From the NCBI GenBank assembly GCA_002077065.1, contig NAJO01000049.1, forward strand, positions 1-64,000: a stretch of 64,000 nucleotides of DNA. Reading direction: 5' to 3'. The notes below the pieces were generated by a model. The model ran no database searches, was not told where the DNA came from, and was given only the letters and a program-made list of their open reading frames with translations. The position numbers and the translations under genes were made by a program. Source of the stretch: Cryoendolithus antarcticus. Taxonomy: Eukaryota > Ascomycota > Dothideomycetes > Cladosporiales > Cladosporiaceae. This document shows, one piece after another, positions 10,180-20,118 of this stretch (position 1 is its first letter; every line of letters starts with the position of its first letter).

Positions 10180-11855
10180 ATGCATCTCGTACAAAAGATG
10201 CCGGCCACCTGGATCAGCGCGATCTCTTTGCTAGCTCTCCGATGTACATCCACTCCACTGGTGACTAGGGTAGTAGCATATCCGACTGGTGCACTCGCCC
10301 ATCAACATCTGCCAGCCGCGTACACAGCTGGAGCCAATTATACCGCTGTCTACAACAATGCGGTTGTCTCCGGTGCTATTGTCTCGGCACCAACGATCCA
10401 TCGCGCTCAGGACGTTGACAGTCCCTTCGTCACGAATGTCCCGGCTACGACGATCAGACGTCGAGCAGTCGACCAGGATGTTGGCTGGGGATTGGCCTAC
10501 CTCTCGGAAGAGAAACGTGATCCTCCTGCCATGAACTACGAATATCTGGCCGACAGCGGTAAAGGTGTCGATGTGTACATCATCGACAGTGGCGTCAGCA
10601 AGATCGATCCGATCAAGGACCTTATCACCGATGAAATGGACTTCACTGGGCCCGGTACTGACGGCAAGAAGACTGGCCTTGACGACAAGAAGAACCATGG
10701 AACTACAGTTGCAGCCTTTGTCGGTAGTGCCAAATATGGCGCAGCGAAGAAGCCAAATCTCATCAATTGTCAGGTCATGGGCGAGAACGGAGATCCTAGC
10801 ACGGATGCAGTGATCGCTGCCATGAAATGGATCATCGATAGAAACGAGGATCGCAAGGCAAAGGCGGATTACAGAGGCGCGATCATCAACATCTCCTTCG
10901 AGATCAATCAGAATGCCGAATTCGAAGCCCTGATCGGCAAGGCAATCGGCAGAAAGATAACTGTCATTGCGTCTGCCGGGAACAAGGACGAGGACGCGGC
11001 TGGGGTCTTTCCTTGCAGCTACGACGACGTGATTTGTGTAGGGTCCATGGACAAGGACTACCGAAGGGCCAAATTCGAGAATGGTGGGTCCAGATATGGT
11101 AAAGCATTGACGCTCTTCGCGCCAGGGCTTGCATTGACCGGCTATGACAACAAGGGCATTGTACACAACGACTTGGAGGGTAGCTCTTTTGCAACGTACG
11201 TGTATCGTCGATTCACACTGTTTAGTACCCATCACTGACAAAGGCCTTTGCACTCAGACCGTTTGTTACCGGTATAGCAGCAATATACTATGGTCGAGAA
11301 GGATCTACTATGACGCCAGCCCGGGTCAAGAAATTACTCATTGACAATGCCGAGATGGATGAGCTCTGGAACGTCAAGGATAGTCCAAACGCTTTGGCGA
11401 ATTCCGGATACAAGAAGGCCAAAGACGGCAAACCCTACAAAGGAGCACCGTCGTCGGCGCTCAATATCGATCCGCTGCTGTCAGCCATTGGTGCGCTTGG
11501 AAGTCTCGCCGCAACTCCCACAACCCTGGCCACGTCTACCTCACCATTGTCTCCAACAACGACTATTACCCCACCACCGACCGAAAGCTGCCACACGCAA
11601 TACAAGCTTGTTTTGGACACATTCGACATCTGGGGTTCCAATTGGGATGCCTCCAAGCTGGGTGATAACGGTGCTGGTCTGCACGGTCAGCTATCAGGCT
11701 GCGCTGAAGTCACGAAGTGGAAGTTCGAAACTGCTTCTGACCCATGGCAATTCCACGCTTCAGGCCAGATCACGATCTGGCAGCAGACATGCATTGAACA
11801 CGCCATGGTCTCCGCGGGTGCGCCTGAGGGAAGCCAGTGCAGCGGCACTGGCTAG
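10180..11855 (+). CDS. Secreted S8 subtilisin (proteinase K-like) serine protease
   Basis: Predicted extracellular endopeptidase. Exons 10180-11195 and 11258-11855 give 537 residues; the 62-bp intron runs from GTACGT to CTCAG. The hydrophobic N-terminus (WISAISLLALRCTSTPL) looks like a signal peptide. The catalytic triad is visible: Asp136 (VYIIDSG), His173 (NHGTTVA) and Ser336 (GSSFAT), with oxyanion Asn268 (ASAGNKDED). The intron lies only a few bases after the catalytic Ser codon. About 95 residues precede the catalytic domain but show no clear inhibitor I9 pattern, unlike most proteases of this group. A Thr/Pro/Ser linker is followed by a Cys-containing C-terminal domain (DTFDIWGSNWD...WQFHASG) that I do not recognise. 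Its neighbours carry I9-like modules, which may be functionally linked. A TATA box lies upstream. Confidence 0.9.
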
Positions 11856-12407
11856 TTTAGCACAATAGCGTTGTGGTTATCTCGGAGAGCTCATGGCTGC
11901 ACGGTGGATTTGTAGAGTGAGTCTGACTGGAGTACTCGTGGCCGGATTATGGCGCTCAATTAGCAGTCTGGTTCAGCGTTCGTATTGGAATAACTATCGC
12001 ATCGTATTGCCCGCAGCACCTGCTTCAATTATTGGTCGTACGCATTGATACCTATTGACAAGTGATACAGGAAGATTGTGACGCTTGACAACAGAGCACT
12101 TGTTGCGCGAGCACTACCATCCACTACATTGTAGCCGCACACTGCGAGTAGTCACTATCACAGCGATTATGTTGAAGATCAAAGGCGGATTATCAACTTC
12201 ACCTTGCAGACAGGTCTGACAGGGCCAGAGTGCTGTTCAGCGTAGCTCGCGTGGAGTGAACCTCAATGACAGCGCAGCCAGCCGCACAGTACCGTCCTCT
12301 TCACACCGGCTTTCTGACCGCTCGGCTGCTCTCTAGTGCATGTTCTGCTGCAGCGATGAAATCTATTCGCCATTTACGACAATACTGATATAGGACCACC
12401 ACGTATC
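11856..12407. other. Intergenic, convergent 3' ends
   Basis: Lies between the 3' ends of the S8 protease (plus) and the double-module gene (minus). No gene or RNA recognised. Confidence 0.5.
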
Positions 12408-13691
12408 TTACTGACACTCAACATCGTCGTTCAGCGTCTGATGGAACTTCCCGGGAGTGCTCTGGTCTATGCAAATGACCATTGGATCGGAGAAGATCAG
12501 CTGTACTTGCTCGTCACTGAGCCGATCCGCAACATATATGCGGGAGCAGGAAGGTGACACTCCATCCACCACTTGGCCGATCTTCGCAAAATGCTCGCCG
12601 GCTGTGTAAGATCGATTCGCGAAGATGACCATGCGCGCTGGGTGATCCTCATAGCCTCGCTCCGGGTACATTGTGACTTTTCTTGACAGTAGCCACGCAT
12701 CATCACCAAATTGCACAATCTTCGCAACGCCAGGGTAGTTTCGGGCGTGTTCCCGCTGCTGGCGCGTAAGCGCACTTTGGCGATCGCGGCTCGTCCGTCC
12801 TGTATGCACGATCCAGGGATCGTCAGAGTCGTAGTCCAGATATCCGGAGTTAGTAACCTGGAAGCCTTCCTTAAATGAAATGTTGTAGCAGTCAGGAGCT
12901 GCACTTTTCCCGATCCATGCCTCGTAGGGAGCAGTATAGAGAGAATTGTGACCACTTGTCTCAGTGGGAGCCTGTGTACTGGTAGATGAAGATCCATCGT
13001 GGAACATCCCACCCGAAGTCTCCTCGATCATGAGGACCTTCGGATCAGAGAAGATGGTTCGCAGTTGCTCTTTGCTGTAAGGGCGTCCTGGACCGTAGCT
13101 ATCAGTCCTAGATGCTTTCCAGCCTGTCGTCAGAGGCCAGCCGATCTTTTCGAGATGCTCTCCAAGAGTATATGTATTGTCTACAAAAATGACGTTGAGC
13201 CCATGGCGAGCGCCATAATTACGCTTCGGATGCCACCTGACTTGTCTTTCACGAAGCCAGTCCTCATCGCCAAACTGCGTCACTTTTGCAACCCCCGGGT
13301 GATGTCGAATGCGCTGCAGCTGATCTTCCGTGATGCTACATGCGAGCTGCTCTTCTGTCCTGCCGCTGAGCGCTATCGCAGGCTCATCGGTGTCGCGATC
13401 CAGCCAACCGTAGTTGTGAATCTGATACCCCTGGTTGAATTCGAGGTAATAGCAGTCTGGGGCGGCGCTCGCCACCGGCCATGCCTCATACGGGGCAGTG
13501 TAAAGAGGATCCGGGGGGACAAGCTCATAGCCGTCCGGGTACATCTTGCTGGCCTGTGGTCCGTGCGGAAAGTAGTATTGTGTACAGACTGCTAGTGTAA
13601 TGGTGATGAGATCTGCCCAAGCACTCATGCGTTGAAATACATCTCGTAAACGCCAGGCAGCCACTCTGTGCCACCCGGAATGCTCATTCAT
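12408..13691 (-). CDS. Two-module protein with I9-like half-domains
   Basis: Protein of 427 residues, no intron, not a family I can name. An N-terminal hydrophobic stretch (WADLITITLAVCTQYYF) may be a signal peptide or anchor; Met22 (position 13628) would be a better signal-peptide start. Two copies of a module follow at about 61-232 and 249-418, both beginning LYTAPYEAW and sharing SAAPDCY, HPGVAK/YPGVAK, QFGD, GEH..KIG and IFSDP. Each module has two halves (about 77-142 and 166-223; 266-330 and 354-410) with the beta-helix-beta rhythm of subtilisin propeptides (inhibitor I9): a strand, a helix, then LSDEQVQLIFSDPMVICID. I infer a protease-inhibitor or intramolecular-chaperone-like fold. A single-module paralog is divergently transcribed 173 bp away, and the S8 protease is the neighbour on the other side. 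Confidence 0.75.
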   Translation of the reverse strand: MNEHSGWHRVAAWRLRDVFQRMSAWADLITITLAVCTQYYFPHGPQASKMYPDGYELVPPDPLYTAPYEAWPVASAAPDCYYLEFNQGYQIHNYGWLDRDTDEPAIALSGRTEEQLACSITEDQLQRIRHHPGVAKVTQFGDEDWLRERQVRWHPKRNYGARHGLNVIFVDNTYTLGEHLEKIGWPLTTGWKASRTDSYGPGRPYSKEQLRTIFSDPKVLMIEETSGGMFHDGSSSTSTQAPTETSGHNSLYTAPYEAWIGKSAAPDCYNISFKEGFQVTNSGYLDYDSDDPWIVHTGRTSRDRQSALTRQQREHARNYPGVAKIVQFGDDAWLLSRKVTMYPERGYEDHPARMVIFANRSYTAGEHFAKIGQVVDGVSPSCSRIYVADRLSDEQVQLIFSDPMVICIDQSTPGKFHQTLNDDVECQ

Positions 13692-13864
13692 TCATGGCAG
13701 AGATGTCAATAACTGAGCACGGCTGTGAGTCAGCCACGAGGTGAACGAACCAGTGAGGAGCGGGTGGCACAGTGAAGTAGTTGGCGCTTACAGAAAAGCT
13801 CATCAAACCGCAAGATTCTACGGACGTTGTTGACCTTCTTCCAGAATCCTCTCGAACTCTCTCA
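13692..13864. promoter_or_regulatory. Putative bidirectional promoter of the module genes
   Basis: Only 173 bp separates the start codons of two divergent paralogs, so both must be driven from this interval unless an upstream exon was missed. No clear TATA element was seen. Confidence 0.4.
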
Positions 13865-14413
13865 ATGTCGGCCCACGAAGACCCTAATCACACGGCTCCA
13901 TACGAACCATGGCCCGGGACCAGCGCTGCACCGGATCACTACCATCTTACCCTGCAGCCGGGCTATCAGATAACAGTCCGTGGATGGCTCGGTATCGTTG
14001 ACACCGATGACCCTTGGATCGAGCAAACAGAGAACATGGAACACTCAACTCGCAAACACGCATGTGTCATCAATCAAGAACAGCGAGAACGTATCCGACA
14101 CTACCCCGGCGTCGCCAGCATCGTTCAATTCGGAGACGAGCAATGGCTACGTGACCGGGATGTGCTATGGTTCCCTGAGCGGAAGTACAGCTCTCGTGGC
14201 TATCTCGTCAACTTCGCAGACCCCAACTACACTGTTGGAGAGCACCTGGCTAAGATTGGTCACACATTTGATGCTGGACTCGAGCTGAATCCCTCCAAGA
14301 CCCGCTACTACAGTCCGGGAGGTATTGATGTGGTCAGCGATGCACAAGTGAGGGACATCTTCTCGGATCCGAGAGTCTTGGACATTTGGGAGACCGGCAG
14401 CGCGTGGCACTAG
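13865..14413 (+). CDS. Single-module paralog with I9-like half-domains
   Basis: Protein of 182 residues consisting of one copy of the module found twice in the divergent neighbour: HTAPYEPWPGTSAAPD, HYPGVASIVQFGDEQWL, YTVGEHLAKIG and SDAQVRDIFSDPRVLDIW. The start chosen is the ATG at 13865; the frame is open upstream only to a TTG. Unlike its neighbour it has no signal peptide in this model, unless an upstream exon was missed (a TTACAG acceptor-like site lies at about 13788-13793). The 173-bp gap to the divergent paralog suggests a shared promoter. I infer from the pattern of both halves that it is an I9-like inhibitor or chaperone; this has not been checked by structure. Confidence 0.7.
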   Translation: MSAHEDPNHTAPYEPWPGTSAAPDHYHLTLQPGYQITVRGWLGIVDTDDPWIEQTENMEHSTRKHACVINQEQRERIRHYPGVASIVQFGDEQWLRDRDVLWFPERKYSSRGYLVNFADPNYTVGEHLAKIGHTFDAGLELNPSKTRYYSPGGIDVVSDAQVRDIFSDPRVLDIWETGSAWH

Positions 14414-14927
14414 TAGATGAGATTGCTGGAGAGGACGTCACGGGGCCGTGCTTGATGGACTTCGTGTTGCGGTACCTTTACGCCTGCAGATATTGAAAAA
14501 GACTGGTCTATACAAGATCGCTGAAGGGGAATGACCGGACCTCTGACGCACTTCAGTATAGTACACTGGAGTTCATCGGAAGTCTGATTGATGTGACATC
14601 TGCTTAGCCTATCTCATTTACGCCTAGAATAGCTCGTTCGCCAACGCGTTCGTCAGCTTTGAGCCATGCAAAGGACATTGGCCAACCACAGGTCCCGCTC
14701 TTTGGGTTTTCTGTTTGCCTCCTGTATCAGACTCGATCGCTCCGTACTTTGCAGCGTCCTCATATTCAACATGGCGACGTGGCCAATCTCTCTAACTCCC
14801 ACCGCATCGCAATCAGCGCTTCGTCGAATGTGCTCTGCCACCCCGATTGAAGAACAGCTCAAGCAGCTGTGTCCGCCTCCACCTCACTCTCCTGCACCAC
14901 GACATCTTTCTTCTCCACCACGAACTG
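14414..14927. other. Intergenic, convergent
   Basis: 3' regions of the single-module gene (plus) and the RING gene (minus). Open frames at 14659-15046 are on the strand opposite the RING gene and look like chance. Confidence 0.5.
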
Positions 14928-16514
14928 TCACACCCGCCTTCTGCAGGTCGGACAAGTATCCCACTGCTTCAACCACTGCTCCACGCATCCGCCCTCACAG
15001 AAGCAGTGCCCGCAAGGAAGCTGCACGACAACTGTGTCGTCCATGAAAGCGTCTCTGCAAACCAAACACTCTGTACCAACCTTTCCTCCCTTTACCTTCT
15101 CAAATGGCAGCCTCGGCAACGCCGCGATTGTGACCTTCGATGCCGATCTCGTGACGACTCCAGCGTTTGGGTCCATGGCCTCATCCCATTCCTCGTACTG
15201 ACCGTTATCGCCACCATCGCCCTCGCCGTCATCGGACGCCATATCATCGAACATATAGCCCCACTCACGCTCATCGAACTGGATGAAGCCGTAGCCCAGC
15301 AGTCTGCGCTGAGCGTTCAGGCGACCAAGCCACTCCACTACCAGACCAAGATCGACAGTAAGGAATTGCTCGAGTGTCGCGTGCAGACCCTGTTGCTCCT
15401 GGCAGATGGTGACGCCCATGCAAGACGGGCAGACAGGAGGACGCTCAGTGGTCGCCGCCGTGGTGTAGCCTGGAATCTTGCCCGCGAGATCTGCGAGGGT
15501 TGGCAAATAGCCATCATTGCAATCGAAAGGGCACTCGCCGGAGAACATGTATTCGCGAGCGACAGCAGCAGTCGGCTTAGGGAGAAGACTGAAGTGCTTG
15601 GTGGGGAGGAGAGTCGTGATTGGGACCATTGTGATGTTGCTTTGGCTTGGGAACCCGGAGATGCCCATGCCATTTAGCACCCAGGCTGGGACATTGTGGG
15701 TGGTCTGCTCGCCGAAGACGTCGTATGTAAAAGATGGAGAAGACGCGGCTCCTTCGGCAAGCCGGTGCAGTAGTTTCACGAACTTGGCATCGTTGACAGT
15801 GCCATTCGCGTCCTTGGTGACATTCGTAAGGACATAGACTCGCGGTTCGACCAGATCAGCGTTTGGGTCGATATCGTCCGCAGTGCTGTTGCCGTTGGGC
15901 ATGGGGTAGACGCTAGCAGGAAAAGCTCCGACGACCAGTGTCGGCGCTGGCGCGGTGCCATTCGGGCCGGGTCCCTCACTGACACCGCGGTTCATGGCGA
16001 CCCGAACAGCTCTCGAAGGTATTGGAAGCGGTGCACTTACACGACGGGGGCGGCCTGCAGGAGCGTTGGTTGTATGTGCCACGATAGTAGTGGCGACAAT
16101 CGGAGCCACAACCCCGATCACGCCCTGCAGGACAGGGAACGCTCCAGGCATGCTCTGATCCGGCTGAGTTAACGCGTCCAGACCTCCAGTCACAAGCGCC
16201 TCGGGCGTCCCATCTGCTCCTTCCTCAGATCTACTGAACTCCCCAGCATCTGACTCCTCACTTTCAGCGATGCTTTGAGCGTCACTAGCGTCGTCTTCGC
16301 CACCCTCGCTGTCGTTCTCTTCATCACGGTCGTGGTCGCTGCTCTCGTCTTCATCGTCGGTCATGTTGACGGGTTCGCCGTCGGAGTCATACTCAGTCAT
16401 GTTTCCATGACTATCGTAGAGAACCTCATCCTGATAGATTATGACGAGATCGCCAACATCCAGGCCGGCGAGTGCGCCATTCTGCTTCTTCGTCAGGCCG
16501 GTCACAGCGGCCAT
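14928..16514 (-). CDS. RING-finger protein, acidic, probable E3 ligase
   Basis: Intronless protein of 528 residues. The N-terminal part is very acidic (DDEDESSDHDRDEENDSEGG), followed by a hydrophobic, Ala/Val-rich stretch (GVIGVVAPIVATTIV) that might insert in a membrane. The middle carries a CPFDCNDGY...CPSCMGVTIC Cys-rich patch, and the C-terminus is a RING finger (ECLVCRDAF...LPCGHCFC...CPTC) ending CRRRV. The RING Cys/His spacing is consistent with E2 binding, so ubiquitin ligase activity is inferred. The target is unknown and I recognise no named ortholog. Confidence 0.85.
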   Translation of the reverse strand: MAAVTGLTKKQNGALAGLDVGDLVIIYQDEVLYDSHGNMTEYDSDGEPVNMTDDEDESSDHDRDEENDSEGGEDDASDAQSIAESEESDAGEFSRSEEGADGTPEALVTGGLDALTQPDQSMPGAFPVLQGVIGVVAPIVATTIVAHTTNAPAGRPRRVSAPLPIPSRAVRVAMNRGVSEGPGPNGTAPAPTLVVGAFPASVYPMPNGNSTADDIDPNADLVEPRVYVLTNVTKDANGTVNDAKFVKLLHRLAEGAASSPSFTYDVFGEQTTHNVPAWVLNGMGISGFPSQSNITMVPITTLLPTKHFSLLPKPTAAVAREYMFSGECPFDCNDGYLPTLADLAGKIPGYTTAATTERPPVCPSCMGVTICQEQQGLHATLEQFLTVDLGLVVEWLGRLNAQRRLLGYGFIQFDEREWGYMFDDMASDDGEGDGGDNGQYEEWDEAMDPNAGVVTRSASKVTIAALPRLPFEKVKGGKVGTECLVCRDAFMDDTVVVQLPCGHCFCEGGCVEQWLKQWDTCPTCRRRV

Positions 16515-17003
16515 GTTGGAAAATCGATATCAAGTGTCTGTCTACAGACGCTGATATCGAAGTCTTTCGATAAGTCTAGTTCCGAGGCTGTGCTCTCATG
16601 GAGTCGTTGGTAGATGTTGCCTTCTAGCAGGTGACACCTCGGAGAGAGCGAGCCGGAGTTGATGGATTGCCACGTGCTTGTGCGTCAATCTCTGGGCACC
16701 GGAGGCACAGATCTAGGTTCACTGTATATGACGATGCAAAGGTCAGCAGGTATTGCTAATAGGCCGTGTAATGGTCAGCGTGTAAAGAGAAGGGGTGGCA
16801 AATTGGCAGTAAGTGCCTGTGAAGGTGATATGTCACAAAAGAACAGTGAAGGTGAGGTTTCAAACCTCGAACCTCAATGCCAAGACTCACCCTCCCGCCA
16901 CCAGGCACCCATCAGGCAGTACTCCACCCCTGAGGCCGCCACCGCCAACGCCACCGAACACACAGTCAGTGAATATGTACACTTCATTGCTGCAAACGGC
17001 ATA
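16515..17003. other. Intergenic
   Basis: Promoter of the RING gene and 3' region of the ETF-beta gene. It contains a perfect inverted repeat, gaggttt-c-aaacctc, near 16854-16868. Nothing else seen. Confidence 0.5.
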
Positions 17004-17830
17004 CTATATCGCCCCCAACTCCTTCAATTTCTTGATCATCCCATCAACATCCTCCACCTTATCTCCTCCCTTCCTAGCCGGCGGCTCAATAACCTTCACA
17101 GTCTTCAACCGCTTCGCACCATCAATCCCGTAATCCGCCAGCGTTTTCTTCACCAACGGCTTCTTCTTAGCCTTCATAATATTCGGCAGACTCGCATATC
17201 GCGGTTCATTCAATCGCAGATCCGTCGTGATGATCATGGGTAGCTTCGCCCTCAGCGTCTCCACACCCCCGTCTACCTCTCGCGTGACTGTGCAGTTCTC
17301 CCCGTCGATCTCAACTTTGCTTGCGCTCGTAGCTTGTGGCCAATTCAGCAGCCCGGCGAGCATTTGGCCCGTCTGGTTCGCGTCGTCGTCTATGCTCTGC
17401 TTTCCCAGAATGACCAAATTCCGCTTTTCCTCTTCCACGACTTTAGCGAGCACTTTCGCAACGCCCAAAGGCTCCAGCTCGGCCTTCTCCTCTACCACGT
17501 GGATCGCGCGATCAGCACCCATGGCCATTGCCGTTCGCAAGATGTCTTGGCTCTTCGCTGGCCCGGCGGAGAAAGCAAGGATATCCTCTACTGGAAGCTT
17601 TCGCTCGCGCAATCGCACAGCTTCCTCGATCGACAGCTCATCGAAGGGGTTCATGCTGTGTTTCACGCCGGTTGTCTCGACTGCCGTTTGCGCCTTGTTG
17701 ACGCGGGGTTTGACCTGGAGGGCGAATGACCGTTAGCACGTGGCGGTGGCGGGGCGGAGGGAAGGTGAGGGAGAGATACGGCATAGTCTATAACCCGTTT
17801 GACGGGTACCAGTATTCGCAAACCCGTCAT
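17004..17830 (-). CDS. ETFB: Electron transfer flavoprotein subunit beta
   Basis: Mitochondrial matrix protein; with the alpha subunit it carries electrons from acyl-CoA and other dehydrogenases to ETF-ubiquinone oxidoreductase. The yeast ortholog is Cir1. Two coding exons: 17780-17830 (MTGLRILVPVKRVIDYA) and 17004-17714, with a 65-bp intron (donor GTATCT, acceptor CCAG). The product is 253 residues, the usual length. Family signatures include MNPFDELSIEEAVRL, LGKQSIDDDANQTGQMLAG and DLRLNEPRYASLPNIMKAKKK. The last of these is the conserved beta-subunit motif that contains the lysine methylation site in animals. The first exon restores the conserved N-terminus, so the start is well supported. 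Confidence 0.96.
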
Positions 17831-18359
17831 GTTGGTGGTATCTGACTAAGATTCAAGTGGAAGGCGCGATGTGAAGTGTGCATGAGCATTGGTGATGTCT
17901 GCGACGTCGGCGGGTTGCGGCTCAAGAAAGTGCACCTCGGCTGAACATTTGAGCTGTCAAAAAGCAGCATTGTATGCATAGCCTGTTGGACGACAGCAAC
18001 CACTATGAAAGCATTGAGACCGGCAGATCACCGTAAGAGCAGACTACAATGTCACGGAAGGAAGGACAAGGCAAGCAAGGCAGGCAAGATTGTCATTCTG
18101 CCAGAGAAGATCTATAGAAGTACACTCTCAAATACACATCCCCAGAATGGTAAACTTTCCACTGACATGCAGAGCTAAGTGCATGTCTCCCCTTTGTCTT
18201 ACTTCCCCATTGTCGTGCTCGCCGCGGCGCCATCATTACCGGATCTCAGCCCGTTCGCATGGTGATGTTGAGTGAGAGCTGCCATCGATGTAAATGAGTG
18301 TCGTATGATGGTCACCTTGATGGCGTGGTCGACTGTTGTGTGTGCAAAACGACCACCAT
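17831..18359. other. Intergenic
   Basis: Promoter side of ETF-beta and 3' side of the RRM gene. No gene or RNA recognised. Confidence 0.5.
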
Positions 18360-19593
18360 CTAAGCAGCGGTGGTGGCCTCGGCGCCCTCAGCCTTGGCCT
18401 CGGCGGTGCCACCGGCGGTCTGGTCCTCTGGCGCCTCGTCCTCCTTGCCCGGGCTGTCAATCGCAACCTTGACGGCGATCTCGCGGCCTTCGATCTCCTT
18501 GCCGTTCATATCGGCACAGGCCTTTTGCTGCGCATCCTCGGAGGGAAGGGTGACGAACCCGAAGCCACGGCCCTTGCGAGGCTCATTGCGGGCCTGGAGT
18601 TTGCGGACCATGAACTTGGGAATTGGGCGGAGGGCGATCTTGGCGGAGGTGGGCTGGTACTCGGCGAAGATCTCGAGGAGCTGTGATGAAGTGTCAGTGT
18701 ACGATCACCGCGATCAGGGTTCAGACGTCAGTACCTTCTCCTCGTGCAGGTCGTAGGGTAGGTTGGCGACCATGATCTTCGTCTTGCTGGGCACACCGTC
18801 CTCGGGTGGGCCACGCTGCTTGCGCTCGCGGGGCTCGGAGACGCGAGGACCGTCGGTCTTGGGACCACGGGTCCTGCCACTCTTCTTTGGTGCATCGGTG
18901 GTAGCAGCCTCCTCGCCGGCAGCAGGAGCAGCGGCCTCGTTCGTAGTGTCGGTCAGAGGAAGCGGGGTGGTGCCGTTGGCGGTGCCTTCGGTCTCGCCAT
19001 TGGTACCTTCCTCGCCTTCGCGGGCACGACCGCCACGTCCGGAGCGACCATTGCGACCGCCACGACGGCTGCCACGGCCACGAGTGGACTGGCGACGACG
19101 AGCCTGGCCCTCGCCACCCTCACCGGCCTCTCCAGACTCTCCGGCTTGTTCGGGCTTGCGGGCGAGCTGGACAGAGACCTTGCGGTCGAGGATGGTCTGG
19201 CCGTTAAGAGCCTCGATGGCACGGTCAGCCTCGGAAGAAGTCGACACATCGACGAAGGCGTAGCCGACAGGGCGGGTGGTACGTGGGTTGGTGGGGATGG
19301 AAGTGGTCTCGCTGGAAGTCACACAGTCAGCAAGCCTGCATCGAGGATCACGATCAGGAAGAGCACACATACACAAGGTAGTCCTTGAAGAAATCCTTCA
19401 ACTCCCCCTCGGTGGTCGCATAAGCGAGGTTTCCAATATACAGTCTCCTTCCCTCAGCAGCGCTGGCAATGACAGCCTCATTCTGAGATGCATTGATGGG
19501 CTTGTCACCACCGGTGCCGACGGAGGCACCCTCGGCGTGGGGCTGGTTGAGAGAAGTGTTGGCCATTTGGGCGGTGGCAGCTTCGACGGACAT
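18360..19593 (-). CDS. RNA-binding protein with two RRM domains and RGG-type linker
   Basis: Three coding exons: 19373-19593, 18735-19311 and 18360-18680, giving 372 residues. Introns are 61 and 54 bp with donors GTATGT and GTACTG and branch CTGAC. RRM1 begins at RRLYIGNLAYATTEGELKDF (RNP2) and its RNP1 is VGYAFVDV. A Gly/Arg-rich linker (RGRGSRRGGRNGRSGRGG) follows. RRM2 has KIMVANLPYDL (RNP2) and RGFGFVTL (RNP1). The acidic/Ala C-terminus is low complexity. Intron 1 interrupts RRM1 after its first helix. The start is the ATG at 19593; an in-frame non-ATG extension to 19620 exists. The layout suggests an mRNA-binding or ribosome-associated protein, but I do not recognise a specific ortholog. 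Confidence 0.88.
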
Positions 19594-20118
19594 GTTGAAG
19601 ATAAGTGCTGTTGATGACACGAGGATTGACTTCGGGTCGTGTGTTGATTGAGGATGTCCTTCGGAAGGCCTGATGGTCTACCTTTGTGAACGGAGGTGGT
19701 GGTTGTCGAGGCCGCCCGGGTTGGTTGGAAACGAGATTGACGAGGTGGTTGGTTTGGGTAGCTACGTGCCCAAGATACCTGGAGATGTGGAGTGGTGTGG
19801 GAGGTGTGTTGATTGATCAGTTGTTGGTGTCGAGGGAAAGGAGTTGATGCTCCCCAGAAATTCTGTACTGTTTGGCCTCGCAGGCTTGGCAGTCACGGGT
19901 CTGCCAAACGAGCCTTCCGTGCATACACGCTAATGAAGCAACTGCTATGCGCTCCAATCATAATGTGCTCACGCGATCGAATTGTTACTTCTTGTGACAG
20001 TGCTGTCATGTGCCTTGTCTTCACTCACGCCTTGAATCAACTATTCTGAGAGCTCAGAGTGATACAGCCAGTCGAAACGTAGTGAAGCGATCCGCCAGCA
20101 AGCTCGTGCTTGCCGGTG
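19594..20118. other. Intergenic, divergent promoters
   Basis: Lies between the divergent RRM and TAH18 genes. The stretch just upstream of the RRM gene is GT-rich on the plus strand (CT-rich on the gene's own strand), as in many fungal leaders. Nothing else seen. Confidence 0.5.

Noticed and set aside
16854..16868. Perfect inverted repeat gaggttt-c-aaacctc
   Set aside because: The one-base loop is too tight for a hairpin and a single short palindrome is expected by chance; no regulatory context.
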